From Ruminococcaceae bacterium YRB3002 (GTDB lineage Bacteria; Bacillota; Clostridia; Saccharofermentanales; Saccharofermentanaceae), in the NCBI GenBank assembly GCA_900099715.1, contig FMTG01000004.1, positions 62,001-126,000 on the forward strand: a DNA stretch of 64,000 nt, given 5' to 3'. A program made the translations under genes and the position numbers. This document shows, one piece after another, positions 51,159 to 58,431 of this stretch. The notes under the pieces are model-generated. The model was given only the letters and a program-made list of their open reading frames with translations. It did not search any database and was not told the DNA's origin. How positions within the stretch are numbered: position 1 is the stretch's first letter; the number at the start of each line of letters is the position of its first letter.

Positions 51159-52469
51159 TCAAACGGCAAACATACCATTTACGATGAGATAAGTCTTAAT
51201 ATTCTCGTGAGAATAGAATACATATCTGTTGTTCTCGTTAATAAAGATGAGATAGAGCGCCCGGCTTTGCTTATTTGTAGCCACCCTGACTGACATTATC
51301 CTGCAGATAGTACGGTACAGGTCAGTATCCTGCTTCAGCCTGGCAAGCTGAAGCGCATCCTGATAGCCGGAGGTGATCTCGGATCCGCCGGTAAGTCCTG
51401 TGGCCAGATAGTAATTTGACTTCAGAATGCTGTCATTGATCAGACTCGACTTGAACTCATTGTAAACGCCTTCAGGAAGGAGACCCCGCTCGGCAAGATG
51501 CACCATGGTAATCAGTGATTCGCCCACGGATATCGTGGCCGCCCTTGAGCAGGAATAGACATAGTCGCTGTTTCCGTTGCCGTCAGTAGCATAAGCATAT
51601 GCATAATACGGGATCGACGGCGATACCAGCGCCCCCGTAACGATACCGCTGTATCTGTCGTACGTTCCGGCCGGGATCAATCCGTTCTGCTCGAGATTGA
51701 ATATCAGTTCCAGATCCATATCCGATATCTTCACGCCGCTGAACTTAAAATCCTCTTCTGAATTGGTGCCCTCTGCTACGGTTACGTCTTCCGCTCCATA
51801 TACAGTCTCAAAACTGGGGTCAAGATCTTCATCGGTTACTTCACCGCTGACATTCTCGGAAGACACGTATGTTGTGCTGTGAAGTTCTTCGGGCTTCATC
51901 ACTCCGTTGCTGTCAAAGACAATTCCGGTAAGATTTCCGATGTTCTCCAGATCATTCCCGCTCCCGTATGCACTGTAGAACTCGAGATAGGCTTCAAGCC
52001 AGCACAATTCATCAGTATTGGTATATGATAAGTCCTCCGTGCCGTCCTTAAAGACTGTACCACGGTACGAACCGTCTCCGTTGGCGAAATCAGCATTGAC
52101 CTTTTTGACAAGATCTATGGAGGAACTTCTGTCACTCTCCGCCAGGTATTTTAGAAGAAGGAGAGCCTGATCCTGAAGGAGATACTTTCCTGAAGGAACA
52201 GCATCCTGATCTGCAAGCCTTCCCTCAAGCATGTAGTCTGACATCAGATAACCGTCTTCAATGAGGATACTGTTCACACGCCTCCACATATATGACGGCA
52301 TGATACTGCTCTCGGCCGCTGTATTACGGTATTCGCTGCCGCCCAGCTGAGCATGCTCGAGCTTAAGACGGTGCTTGTTCACGAAGACGTTCAGATATAC
52401 GAAATACAGAATGATCACAACAAGACAGGCTGCTGCTATCCCGATAATGACCAACGCTCTTTTCTTCAT
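51159..52469 (-). CDS. Membrane-anchored extracellular protein of unknown function
   Basis: An N-terminal helix (MKKRALVIIGIAAACLVVII and on) anchors a ~410-residue, mostly helical outer domain with no recognised family. The frame extends to an ATG at 52538, but this overlaps the start of the divergent gene; the ATG at 52469 follows GAGGACGG and begins a typical anchor sequence. GVLLRAIL-type transglycosylase motifs were not found. Sequences such as LLEGRLADQDAVPSGKYLLQ and a repeated pattern ending ..AERGLLPEGVYNEF suggest a duplicated helical unit. Confidence 0.7.
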   Translation of the reverse strand: MKKRALVIIGIAAACLVVIILYFVYLNVFVNKHRLKLEHAQLGGSEYRNTAAESSIMPSYMWRRVNSILIEDGYLMSDYMLEGRLADQDAVPSGKYLLQDQALLLLKYLAESDRSSSIDLVKKVNADFANGDGSYRGTVFKDGTEDLSYTNTDELCWLEAYLEFYSAYGSGNDLENIGNLTGIVFDSNGVMKPEELHSTTYVSSENVSGEVTDEDLDPSFETVYGAEDVTVAEGTNSEEDFKFSGVKISDMDLELIFNLEQNGLIPAGTYDRYSGIVTGALVSPSIPYYAYAYATDGNGNSDYVYSCSRAATISVGESLITMVHLAERGLLPEGVYNEFKSSLINDSILKSNYYLATGLTGGSEITSGYQDALQLARLKQDTDLYRTICRIMSVRVATNKQSRALYLIFINENNRYVFYSHENIKTYLIVNGMFAV

Positions 52470-52537
52470 TTTTACAAATCCGTCCTCATGAAATATAATC
52501 AGATTATAACCTAAAAGCACAGGAAAACTATCTGACA

Positions 52538-53791
52538 ATGCACGTCATCGGTATAATCGCGGAATACAACCCTTTCCACAAGGGGCATGAATACCTCATC
52601 TCAAGGGCTCGTGAAGAGGTCGGTGACGACCGTGCCATCGTGATGAGCATCATGAGCGGTCCCATCACTCAGCGCGGGCTTCCGGCCATGATACCAAAGC
52701 ATATCAGAGCCCGACAGGCACTCATGTGCGGAAGCAATGTAGTCCTGGAGCTTCCTTTCGAGTGGGCATGCGCGCCTGCGTCAGAGTTCGCTTACGGTGC
52801 CGTTAAGTCTCTGATGGCAACCGGAGTAGTCACGGATATCGCTTTCGGCGTGGAAGAAAGTTCGGCAGGTCTTGTGGAAAGACTCGCAGACCCGGCACTT
52901 TATTCATCAGACGAATACAGCATCAGGCTTAAGGAATCCCTTGCTGACGGCGATTCTTTCCCCGCAGCCAATGCCAAAGCCATTATGTCATTACCGCGTA
53001 TTTCCGGAGAAGATGAAGCAGAGAAGATATCCGCGGCATTGAGATCGCCAAATACGATACTGGCAATCGAGTACCTCAAGGCAATGCGTGCCCTTGGAGC
53101 CGGATTCAGGATCCACATGATCAGCCGCAAAGGTCAGGAGTATTCCGATACAAGCACTGACACCGGTCTTGATATCTGCTCGGCTTCCGCCATCAGGAAA
53201 GCCATCTACGATACTGACGGAACACTGGCTTCTGTTGCATCCGCAGTTAACGGCAGGATGCCGGACAGATCTGCCGCCGTCATGCTGAGTGCCTTGTCCC
53301 GGAGAGAGTTCAGGCTTTCCGATCCCAACAGATACGCTCTCGATGCAATAACCTGCAGCCGCAGGGATCTGGGAAGCATCAGGTTCATGGGAGACGGGCT
53401 TGACGGATTTGTACGAAATGTACTTGATGATCTCCGTACAGGAGAGACTTCCTTCGACATGATGTCTTCAAGACTTGCCACAAAGCACTTCACGATGCCA
53501 AGGATCTACCGTGCACTTACCCAGATGATACTTGGTATCCACGAAGATGGTATAGGGCCAGATCCCCGCTTCATACGTGTGTTGGGAACAGACCGGGACG
53601 GAAGGTATTGCCTGAAGATAATGCGCAGATGCGCGGCACTTCCCATAATCAGCAACTGCTCCGATTTTCTTGAGGACAGCAGTCTTCTGAAGACCGCTGA
53701 ACTGAGCCTGAGAGCGGATGACCTGGCATCCGTAACAATGGGGATCCCTCCGGGATCTTCGCGTGATATACCCCCTGTGATAATAAAGTAA
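52538..53791 (+). CDS. tmcAL: tRNA(Met) cytidine acetate ligase
   Basis: The nucleotidyltransferase opening VIGIIAEYNPFHKGHEYLIS (2-21) with HxxGH is diagnostic of TmcAL (YlbM, DUF795), which makes ac4C at the wobble position of elongator tRNA-Met using acetate and ATP. PLEWACAPASEFAYG-like sequence (ELPFEWACAPASEFAYG) follows. Divergent from the gene at 52469; the 68-base gap holds a TATAAT for the minus-strand gene. It ends at a terminator shared with rpsT. Direct use of acetate fits an acetate producer. Confidence 0.94.
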   Translation: MHVIGIIAEYNPFHKGHEYLISRAREEVGDDRAIVMSIMSGPITQRGLPAMIPKHIRARQALMCGSNVVLELPFEWACAPASEFAYGAVKSLMATGVVTDIAFGVEESSAGLVERLADPALYSSDEYSIRLKESLADGDSFPAANAKAIMSLPRISGEDEAEKISAALRSPNTILAIEYLKAMRALGAGFRIHMISRKGQEYSDTSTDTGLDICSASAIRKAIYDTDGTLASVASAVNGRMPDRSAAVMLSALSRREFRLSDPNRYALDAITCSRRDLGSIRFMGDGLDGFVRNVLDDLRTGETSFDMMSSRLATKHFTMPRIYRALTQMILGIHEDGIGPDPRFIRVLGTDRDGRYCLKIMRRCAALPIISNCSDFLEDSSLLKTAELSLRADDLASVTMGIPPGSSRDIPPVIIK

Positions 53792-53805
53792 GATAACAGT
53801 ACAAA

Positions 53806-53829
53806 AAGACCGCTCACATGAGCGGTCTT
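53806..53829. terminator. Bidirectional terminator between tmcAL and rpsT
   Basis: An 11-bp perfect stem (AAGACCGCTCA with TGAGCGGTCTT) has a run of A on its left, giving a T-run after the stem for rpsT on the minus strand. It also lies 15 bases after the tmcAL stop. Confidence 0.88.
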
Positions 53830-53853
53830 CTGATAAACACAGTAAACTTCGGA

Positions 53854-54111
53854 TTACTTGTTGGCGTTGTTAGCCTTAGCGATCCTGGACTTTGTCCTTG
53901 CAGCAGCCTGCTTGCTGATATGACCCTTAGCTGCAGCCTGATCAAGAGTCTTCTGGATATCCTTCATTGTTTCAGGAGTAGCCTCACCTGAAGCAACCGC
54001 AGCCTTAGCCTTCTTAACGCTTGTGCGGATCTCACTCTTCTTCATCTTATTAGCAGCTGTCTTCTTCTCAGTAACGTTTACACGCTTGATAGCTGACTTG
54101 ATATTAGGCAT
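53854..54111 (-). CDS. rpsT: Ribosomal protein S20
   Basis: 85 aa, basic and helical, opening MPNIKSAIKRVNVTEKK and ending with QAAARTKSRIAKANN, as usual for S20. It binds 16S rRNA early in 30S assembly. GGAGG lies 8 bases before the ATG. Monocistronic between two terminator regions. Confidence 0.96.
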   Translation of the reverse strand: MPNIKSAIKRVNVTEKKTAANKMKKSEIRTSVKKAKAAVASGEATPETMKDIQKTLDQAAAKGHISKQAAARTKSRIAKANNANK

Positions 54112-54186
54112 TTGTATATCCTCCGATATTTAATAATCTTAATTTAACCCGTAAAGTCTATCACGATTGATTTTGTTTAGCAATAG

Positions 54187-54918
54187 TTATTTTCGCGTAT
54201 TGGAAGCAAAATGATCCTTTGTTGCCTCATACAGACCAATGCTCGCCGCGATGGGCAGATTCAGGCTGTCGATCGCATCGGTGTGCTCGATCCTGATAGG
54301 ATTTCCCACGTCCCTGAACCCGGCCGGAAGCCCGGTAGCCTCATTGCCCATGATCAGGCTGAACGGCTTCTCTATAACAGTCTCCTGAAGGAGCGTGCTC
54401 CCGTCCAGCATAAACGGATAACAATTATTCTCCGGAAATCTCTCCCTGTACTCCTCGAAAGTCGCAAACACTTCCACATTCACCCTCGCCAGTGCGCCCA
54501 TAGATGCCCTGACGGTCTTCGGATCATAATGATCAACGGCCGGAGGTATTATCGCTATATCTGTAACCCCGAATCCGGCACAGCTTCTCATGATCGTTCC
54601 AAGATTGCCTGCATTGGACGGATTTACCAGCACCATATGGTTGCCCGCTTCTAACTTCCCCTGTGTCTTCGAAATAACCGCGATAACAAAGCAGTTCTCC
54701 TTCTGAGACAGTATGTTGAATGCTTTCCTGTCTGTCTCCACGGGTATCCCTTTATCTTCCGCCAGCTTGAGTATGTCCTCTTTGGCATCGCTCGTAAACT
54801 CCGGGTGAAAGATTATCTGTCTCACTGTTCCCGGCGCCTTGAGAAGAAACTCCATGGCGACTGTGGCACCCAGTGCATATGTTATGTCACTATGTTTCTG
54901 ATACCTGCTTACCTTCAT
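54187..54918 (-). CDS. TrmH/SpoU-family RNA 2'-O-methyltransferase
   Basis: The SPOUT trefoil-knot motifs are visible: VLVNPSNAGNLGTIMRSCAG (with N and R), MGNEATGLP and IPIAASIGLYEA-like sequence (LNLPIAASIGLYEAT). At 243 aa it has a short N-terminal substrate domain. The target (rRNA or tRNA) cannot be told. AAGG lies about 10 bases before the ATG. Divergent from the small membrane protein gene. Confidence 0.9.
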   Translation of the reverse strand: MKVSRYQKHSDITYALGATVAMEFLLKAPGTVRQIIFHPEFTSDAKEDILKLAEDKGIPVETDRKAFNILSQKENCFVIAVISKTQGKLEAGNHMVLVNPSNAGNLGTIMRSCAGFGVTDIAIIPPAVDHYDPKTVRASMGALARVNVEVFATFEEYRERFPENNCYPFMLDGSTLLQETVIEKPFSLIMGNEATGLPAGFRDVGNPIRIEHTDAIDSLNLPIAASIGLYEATKDHFASNTRK

Positions 54919-54998
54919 TGTTGTAAAGCCTTTTTAAGTTGATATTTTATGTTGTTGTGTTATTATAATTCTAATTCTTACTTAATTGGAGGGTTATT

Positions 54999-55373
54999 AT
55001 GGAAAATAATGAACAGTTCAACGATCCCACAATGAACGCACCCGAGTCCGAGGCAGTATTTGCTACTCCTACAGGTTCTGAGAAGGCATTTGCAATTCTT
55101 GCATACTTCGGCATCCTTTGGCTCATCGGTCTTCTTAAGGATCCTGAGAAGGACGTACCTTATGTAAAGAATCATGTTAACAACGGTATCATCCTCTGCA
55201 TCGCAGGCGTAGCTGCAGGTATCCTCAACGTTATCCCGATCATCGGCAACATTGCTTCTATCGTTCTTTACGTTGCTATCACAGTATTCGCCATCATCGG
55301 TATCGTTAAGGCTTGCACAAATACAACATATACAATTCCGCTTATCGGAGACAAGCTGGTTCTTATCAAGTAA
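54999..55373 (+). CDS. Small membrane protein, DUF4870-like
   Basis: 124 aa with an acidic N-terminus (1-28) and three hydrophobic segments (AILAYFGILWLIGLL; GIILCIAGVAAGILNVIPII; ASIVLYVAITVFAIIGIVKA). The motif VKNHVNNGIIL resembles the FHxxQG-type loop of DUF4870 proteins. Function unknown. A strong GGAGGG site and a terminator close behind suggest a well-expressed single gene; a TATAAT lies at about 54963-54968. Confidence 0.75.
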   Translation: MENNEQFNDPTMNAPESEAVFATPTGSEKAFAILAYFGILWLIGLLKDPEKDVPYVKNHVNNGIILCIAGVAAGILNVIPIIGNIASIVLYVAITVFAIIGIVKACTNTTYTIPLIGDKLVLIK

Positions 55374-55397
55374 TCGGGTTTTGAATTATGATCACTG

Positions 55398-55426
55398 CAG
55401 CCGCCTCATTTGAGGCGGCTGTTTTT
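55398..55426 (+). terminator. Terminator of the 54999-55373 gene
   Basis: CAGCCGCCTC pairs perfectly with GAGGCGGCTG around ATTT, followed by TTTTT, 25 bases after the stop codon. Confidence 0.92.
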
Positions 55427-55436
55427 ATGTGAAAAT

Positions 55437-55674
55437 GTGAAATGGGGACGGTTCTGAAGTGTCACATAAGGCACCCGGTTGACTGATCAAAAATTCCACT
55501 TTTTTGATTTGAAATGCCCTTAAAGTGGCACGATTGATGGAATTTTGTTAATAATTCCACTTTTTTGATTTGAAAGAGCCTTTTAGTGGCACGGATAGTG
55601 GAATTTTAGTTATGAGAGACCTGTCCCCCTGTCACATGTAAAACATGGTAAACAGCAGAACAGTCCCATTTCAC
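55437..55674. mobile_element. Second GGGGACGG-ended element with a different internal hairpin pair
   Basis: The first 31 bases (55437-55467, GTGAAATGGGGACGGTTC then TGAAGTGTCACAT) are identical to the left end at 17258, and GACCTGTCCCCCTGTCACAT (55618-55637) is identical to the inner right block at 17430. The outer right end (AGAACAGTCCCATTTCAC, near 55657-55674) is a decayed copy of the 18-bp inverted repeat. The interior differs: two ~56-bp direct repeats (55491-55546, 55552-55607), each opening ATTCCAC and closing GGAATTTT. No open frame. Confidence 0.7.
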
Positions 55675-55693
55675 ATTCCCATTTCATCTTCAG

Positions 55694-55770
55694 TTGCCCG
55701 AAGGATGAGCGACCAACGCGAACGGACTTTCCGCATGAGAGAAGCGACGAGGATTGAAGTGAGCGCTAAA
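55694..55770. repeat. GC-rich ~80-bp dispersed repeat, copy 2
   Basis: CCCGAAGGATGAGCGACC then GCGAACGGACTTTCCGCA and GAAGCGACGAGGATTGAAGT match 8957-9040 with about ten changes. It has partly decayed relative to copies 1 and 3. Confidence 0.75.
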
Positions 55771-55793
55771 TTACACCAATAACGTTTTTAACC

Positions 55794-55907
55794 ATTCGCT
55801 ATACCGTTCGCTACGGACACCTCGAAAATGAGCTTTATAGCGAATTAGTACCTCTATTCGCTACACTGTTCGCTATAGACACCTTGAAAATGACCTTCAT
55901 AGCGAAT
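55794..55907. repeat. Pair of 52-bp hairpin units
   Basis: Unit 1 (55794-55845) and unit 2 (55856-55907) have exactly the same length. Each opens ATTCGCTA, repeats TTCGCTA about 13 bases in, has the core GACACCT.GAAAATGA, and ends TAGCGAAT, so its ends pair. The architecture is that of the pairs at 13351, 17304 and 55491, but the sequence is unrelated. Confidence 0.8.
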
Positions 55908-55934
55908 TTTACTTAATCAACGATCAGCCAGCAA

Positions 55935-56060
55935 CTCCCGAAGCGAGGACGCACATTTTGCGCCACAGTTATTCCCGAAGGGCGAGCGCTGCCCTTGCGA
56001 GCGGACTTACCGCAGGAGCGAAGCGACGAGGACTGGAGCGAGCAAGCGGTCGCGAGCCCA
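55935..56060. repeat. GC-rich dispersed repeat, copy 3, with extension
   Basis: CCCGAAGGGCGAGCG then GCGAGCGGACTTACCGCAGG and AGCGAAGCGACGAGGACTGG (55974-56040) match 8957-9040 closely. A preceding stretch (CCCGAAGCGAGGACGCACAT) repeats part of the same motif. There is no gene between 55374 and 56140: the stretch consists of the elements listed here. Confidence 0.75.
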
Positions 56061-56067
56061 TCAAATA

Positions 56068-56090
56068 ACCCCGGTCATTCGGACCGGGGT
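56068..56090 (-). terminator. Probable terminator of the metY-type gene
   Basis: ACCCCGGTC pairs perfectly with GACCGGGGT around a 5-base loop. On the minus strand TTATTTG follows, a weak T-tract. It lies 50 bases after the stop of the sulfhydrylase gene. Confidence 0.7.
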
Positions 56091-56140
56091 CGGGGTAAAT
56101 ATATGGCACTCAACAGTAATAACTACTTATTTCCGGTAAC

Positions 56141-57424
56141 TCAGCCGAGGGCTGCAAATCCCTTCTCAAGATCTGCGATGATATCGTCGATATGCTCTGT
56201 ACCGATCGACAGTCTGATCGTGCTCTGGAAGATTCCCTGATCAGCAAGTTCCTCCTCGGACAGCTGAGAGTGTGTTGTTGTTGCGGGATGGATTACAAGT
56301 GACTTAACATCTGCAACGTTTGCGAGCAGCGAGAATATCTCAAGAGCGTCAATAAACTTGTGAGCCTCTGCCTGGCCACCCTTGATATCAAACGTAAATA
56401 TGGAGCCGCCGTCATTGGGGAAATACTTCTTGTAAAGATCGTGCTGAGGGTGATCCGGCAGTGACGGATGATTTACCTTGGCAACCAGCGGGTGATTGTT
56501 AAGGAATTCCACAACCTTAAGCGTATTTGAGATATGACGCTCAAGTCTGAGTGACAGCGTCTCTATACCCTGCAGGAGCAGGAATGCGTTGAACGGTGAT
56601 ATAGAAGCACCTGTATCGCGGAGAAGGATCGCTCTGATATATGTTACATATGCTGCCGGTCCAACAACATCAGCGAAAGAGATGCCGTGGTAGCTGGGAT
56701 TTGCGTCAGCGATAGGAGCAAACTTACCGGATGCCTTCCAGTCAAACTTGCCTGAATCAACGATTATGCCGCCAAGAGTCGTTCCGTGGCCTCCGAGGAA
56801 CTTTGTTGCTGAATGAACAACGATATCTGCACCGTGCTCGATAGGTCTGATCAGATATGGTGTTCCGAATGTATTATCAACAACGACCGGGATTCCGTGA
56901 CGGTGAGCAATCTCGGATATCTTGTCGATATCAGGTACATCACTGTTAGGGTTGCCGAGCGTCTCAAAGAATATTCCCTTTGTGTTGGGTCTGATCGCTG
57001 CTTCGACTTCTTCAAAGTTATGGATGTCTACAAACGATGTCTCAACACCGGAAAGCTTCAATGTGTGTGCCAGGAGATTATAGGAACCTCCATATATTGA
57101 CTTTGAAGATACGATGTGGTCTCCTGCCTGAGCCAGAGCCTGTATCGCATATGATATAGCTGCCGCACCGGAAGCCACTGCCAACGCTGCGACACCGCCT
57201 TCAAGAGCTGCAACTCTCTTCTCGAGAACGTCCTGTGTTGAATTAGTAAGTCTTCCGTAGATATTACCTGCGTCTGCAAGACCGAATCTTGCTGCTGCAT
57301 GCGCAGAATTGTGGAATACGTATGATGTTGTCTGGTAAATAGGTACTGCTCTGGAATCTGTTGTGGGATCCGGCTGTTCCTGACCTACGTGAAGCTGAAG
57401 TGTCTCAAATCTATAGTTACTCAT
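56141..57424 (-). CDS. metY: O-acetylhomoserine sulfhydrylase (MetY type)
   Basis: A PLP-dependent Cys/Met metabolism enzyme of 427 aa. It has QTTSYVFHNSAHAAARF near the N-terminus, VVDNTFGTPYLIRP, the cofactor lysine in HSATKFLGGHGT (K208), and the insertion typical of O-acetylhomoserine aminocarboxypropyltransferases. It makes homocysteine from O-acetylhomoserine and sulfide. The frame extends to 57535, but AAGGAGA lies 9 bases before the ATG at 57424 and MSNYRFETLQLHVGQ is the usual start. The long leader with a cysteine-codon peptide suggests sulfur-dependent control. Confidence 0.92.
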   Translation of the reverse strand: MSNYRFETLQLHVGQEQPDPTTDSRAVPIYQTTSYVFHNSAHAAARFGLADAGNIYGRLTNSTQDVLEKRVAALEGGVAALAVASGAAAISYAIQALAQAGDHIVSSKSIYGGSYNLLAHTLKLSGVETSFVDIHNFEEVEAAIRPNTKGIFFETLGNPNSDVPDIDKISEIAHRHGIPVVVDNTFGTPYLIRPIEHGADIVVHSATKFLGGHGTTLGGIIVDSGKFDWKASGKFAPIADANPSYHGISFADVVGPAAYVTYIRAILLRDTGASISPFNAFLLLQGIETLSLRLERHISNTLKVVEFLNNHPLVAKVNHPSLPDHPQHDLYKKYFPNDGGSIFTFDIKGGQAEAHKFIDALEIFSLLANVADVKSLVIHPATTTHSQLSEEELADQGIFQSTIRLSIGTEHIDDIIADLEKGFAALG

Positions 57425-57604
57425 GATAATATTCTCCTTTTGAATTATTGATTTTTTATGGGTTTGTTTTGGTATTGGGCAAAGTGCATCAACACATTCG
57501 TCCGCATCTGTAGTTTGCCCTGACCAATAACTCAAAATGATTAATCATGATCTGTTCAGCCTTTCCTAAAAGTTAATTTACAATTCCTATCTGTTCAATA
57601 GGTT
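57425..57604 (-). promoter_or_regulatory. Structured 5' leader of metY
   Basis: About 180 bases separate the promoter from the ATG. A hairpin CCTAT/ATAGG lies at 57602-57586. A longer one (57525-57471) pairs GGGCAAA with TTTGCCC and GGTC with AATACC-side bases. Its left arm lies in the small leader ORF and its right arm after that ORF's stop. No S-box (SAM-I) or T-box consensus was found. A ribosome stalled in the leader ORF would keep this hairpin open. Confidence 0.5.
57489..57548 (-). CDS. Possible leader peptide MINHFELLVRANYRCGRMC
   Basis: A 19-codon frame with ATG at 57548-57546 and TGA at 57491-57489. It is preceded by TAGGAAAGG about 11 bases upstream. The peptide has two Cys codons (15 and 19), the second directly before the stop, and sits between a consensus promoter and a sulfhydrylase gene. 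This is the usual layout of ribosome-stalling leader peptides that sense an amino acid, here cysteine. Existence as a translated peptide is inferred. Confidence 0.5.
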   Translation of the reverse strand: MINHFELLVRANYRCGRMC

Positions 57605-57611
57605 TTGTTGT

Positions 57612-57640
57612 ATTTTATCTGTGACCTGATGATTTGTCAA
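57612..57640 (-). promoter_or_regulatory. Promoter of the metY transcript
   Basis: TTGACA (57640-57635) and TAAAAT (57617-57612) are separated by exactly 17 bases on the minus strand. Confidence 0.85.
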
Positions 57641-57663
57641 CAACTTTTTTCGAGAAATAATAA

Positions 57664-57687
57664 GACCGCCCTCCGGAGAGAGCGGTC
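57664..57687 (-). terminator. Terminator of the DUF4190-like gene
   Basis: GACCGC pairs with GCGGTC and CTC with GAG inside; on the minus strand TTATTATTT follows. It lies 27 bases after the stop and just upstream of the metY promoter. Confidence 0.8.
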
Positions 57688-57713
57688 CGCTGTTGGATTG
57701 CTTCAGTATTGGA

Positions 57714-58022
57714 TTACTGCTGTCCCATAATGCTGCTCATCATGCTTGTGTAAGCACCGATTCCACCAGTTGTCATCGTGTAGATCGTGGAGATGAGCCA
57801 CAGAGCCAATGTGATGATTGACAATACCATACCTACTGTTGCCTTTGTGCTTGTGTTGCCGCCCTTCTTAGCGAGGATAGCAAGGATAAGTCCTGCTACA
57901 CCTACAGGCATACATCCGCAGAGACAAAGGCTGACGATACCGCAAACGAGTGAAGCAGTCGCCTTACCGCTCTCGGGCATCTCTTCTGTCATTACCGTTG
58001 TGTTAAAATCCTGATTTTCCAT
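57714..58022 (-). CDS. Small DUF4190-like membrane protein
   Basis: 102 aa with an acidic N-terminus and two membrane helices (TASLVCGIVSLCLCGCMPVG with GVAGLILAILAKKG; GMVLSIITLALWLISTIY), the DUF4190 pattern of a small membrane protein. The frame opens at a GTG (58034), but AAAGGTGG lies 8 bases before the ATG at 58022. Function unknown. It is followed by a terminator. Confidence 0.78.
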   Translation of the reverse strand: MENQDFNTTVMTEEMPESGKATASLVCGIVSLCLCGCMPVGVAGLILAILAKKGGNTSTKATVGMVLSIITLALWLISTIYTMTTGGIGAYTSMMSSIMGQQ

Positions 58023-58047
58023 TACCAATTCCACCTTTAAGGTTTAT

Positions 58048-58431
58048 TTAGGCGAAAACACCTATGTTCCTCATTATACCAAATACTATCGAAATTCCAA
58101 CAAAAAGATATATCATTACATAATTCCATTTGGGAAGATCCATGCCGTTCCCTCCCCTGTATGTTATGAAGAGTATCTCCGCTCCAACAAACGGCCAGAG
58201 AAAGAACATCAGCTGGTTGTAATTGAATGCCGCCTTAAAGTCCAGCTTGAACAGAGCCATGAACATATGGGTTATGCCACATGTGGGACATTTGAGTCCT
58301 GTAAACTTCCTGAAAATGCACGGAAGAGAGAATCCCGTATTCCGTATAACAAAATAATACAGGATCCCGAGCGCAGCGGTCGCCACAGCCAGGATCACAG
58401 CATGCCTTCCTCCACGGGAAAGCTTCGTCAT
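58048..58431 (-). CDS. DUF2752 membrane protein
   Basis: 127 aa with three or four membrane helices. The signature CIFRKFTGLKCPTCGITHMF (a conserved Cys-rich loop CPxCGxTR/H) and NYNQLMFFLWP identify DUF2752. Function unknown. It overlaps the GT2 gene stop by 4 bases, and GGTGG-type sequence precedes the next gene, so it belongs to the 61707-57714 run. Confidence 0.85.
   Translation of the reverse strand: MTKLSRGGRHAVILAVATAALGILYYFVIRNTGFSLPCIFRKFTGLKCPTCGITHMFMALFKLDFKAAFNYNQLMFFLWPFVGAEILFITYRGGNGMDLPKWNYVMIYLFVGISIVFGIMRNIGVFA

Noticed and set aside
13351-55907. CRISPR arrays at the paired direct repeats
   Set aside because: Each locus has only two units, the units are almost contiguous without unique spacers, each locus has its own sequence, and no cas genes are present.
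57425-57604. SAM or T-box riboswitch before metY
   Set aside because: The S-box opening (CTTATCAAGAG-type) and the T-box TGGNACCGCG sequence are absent, and no terminator with a T-run precedes the gene.
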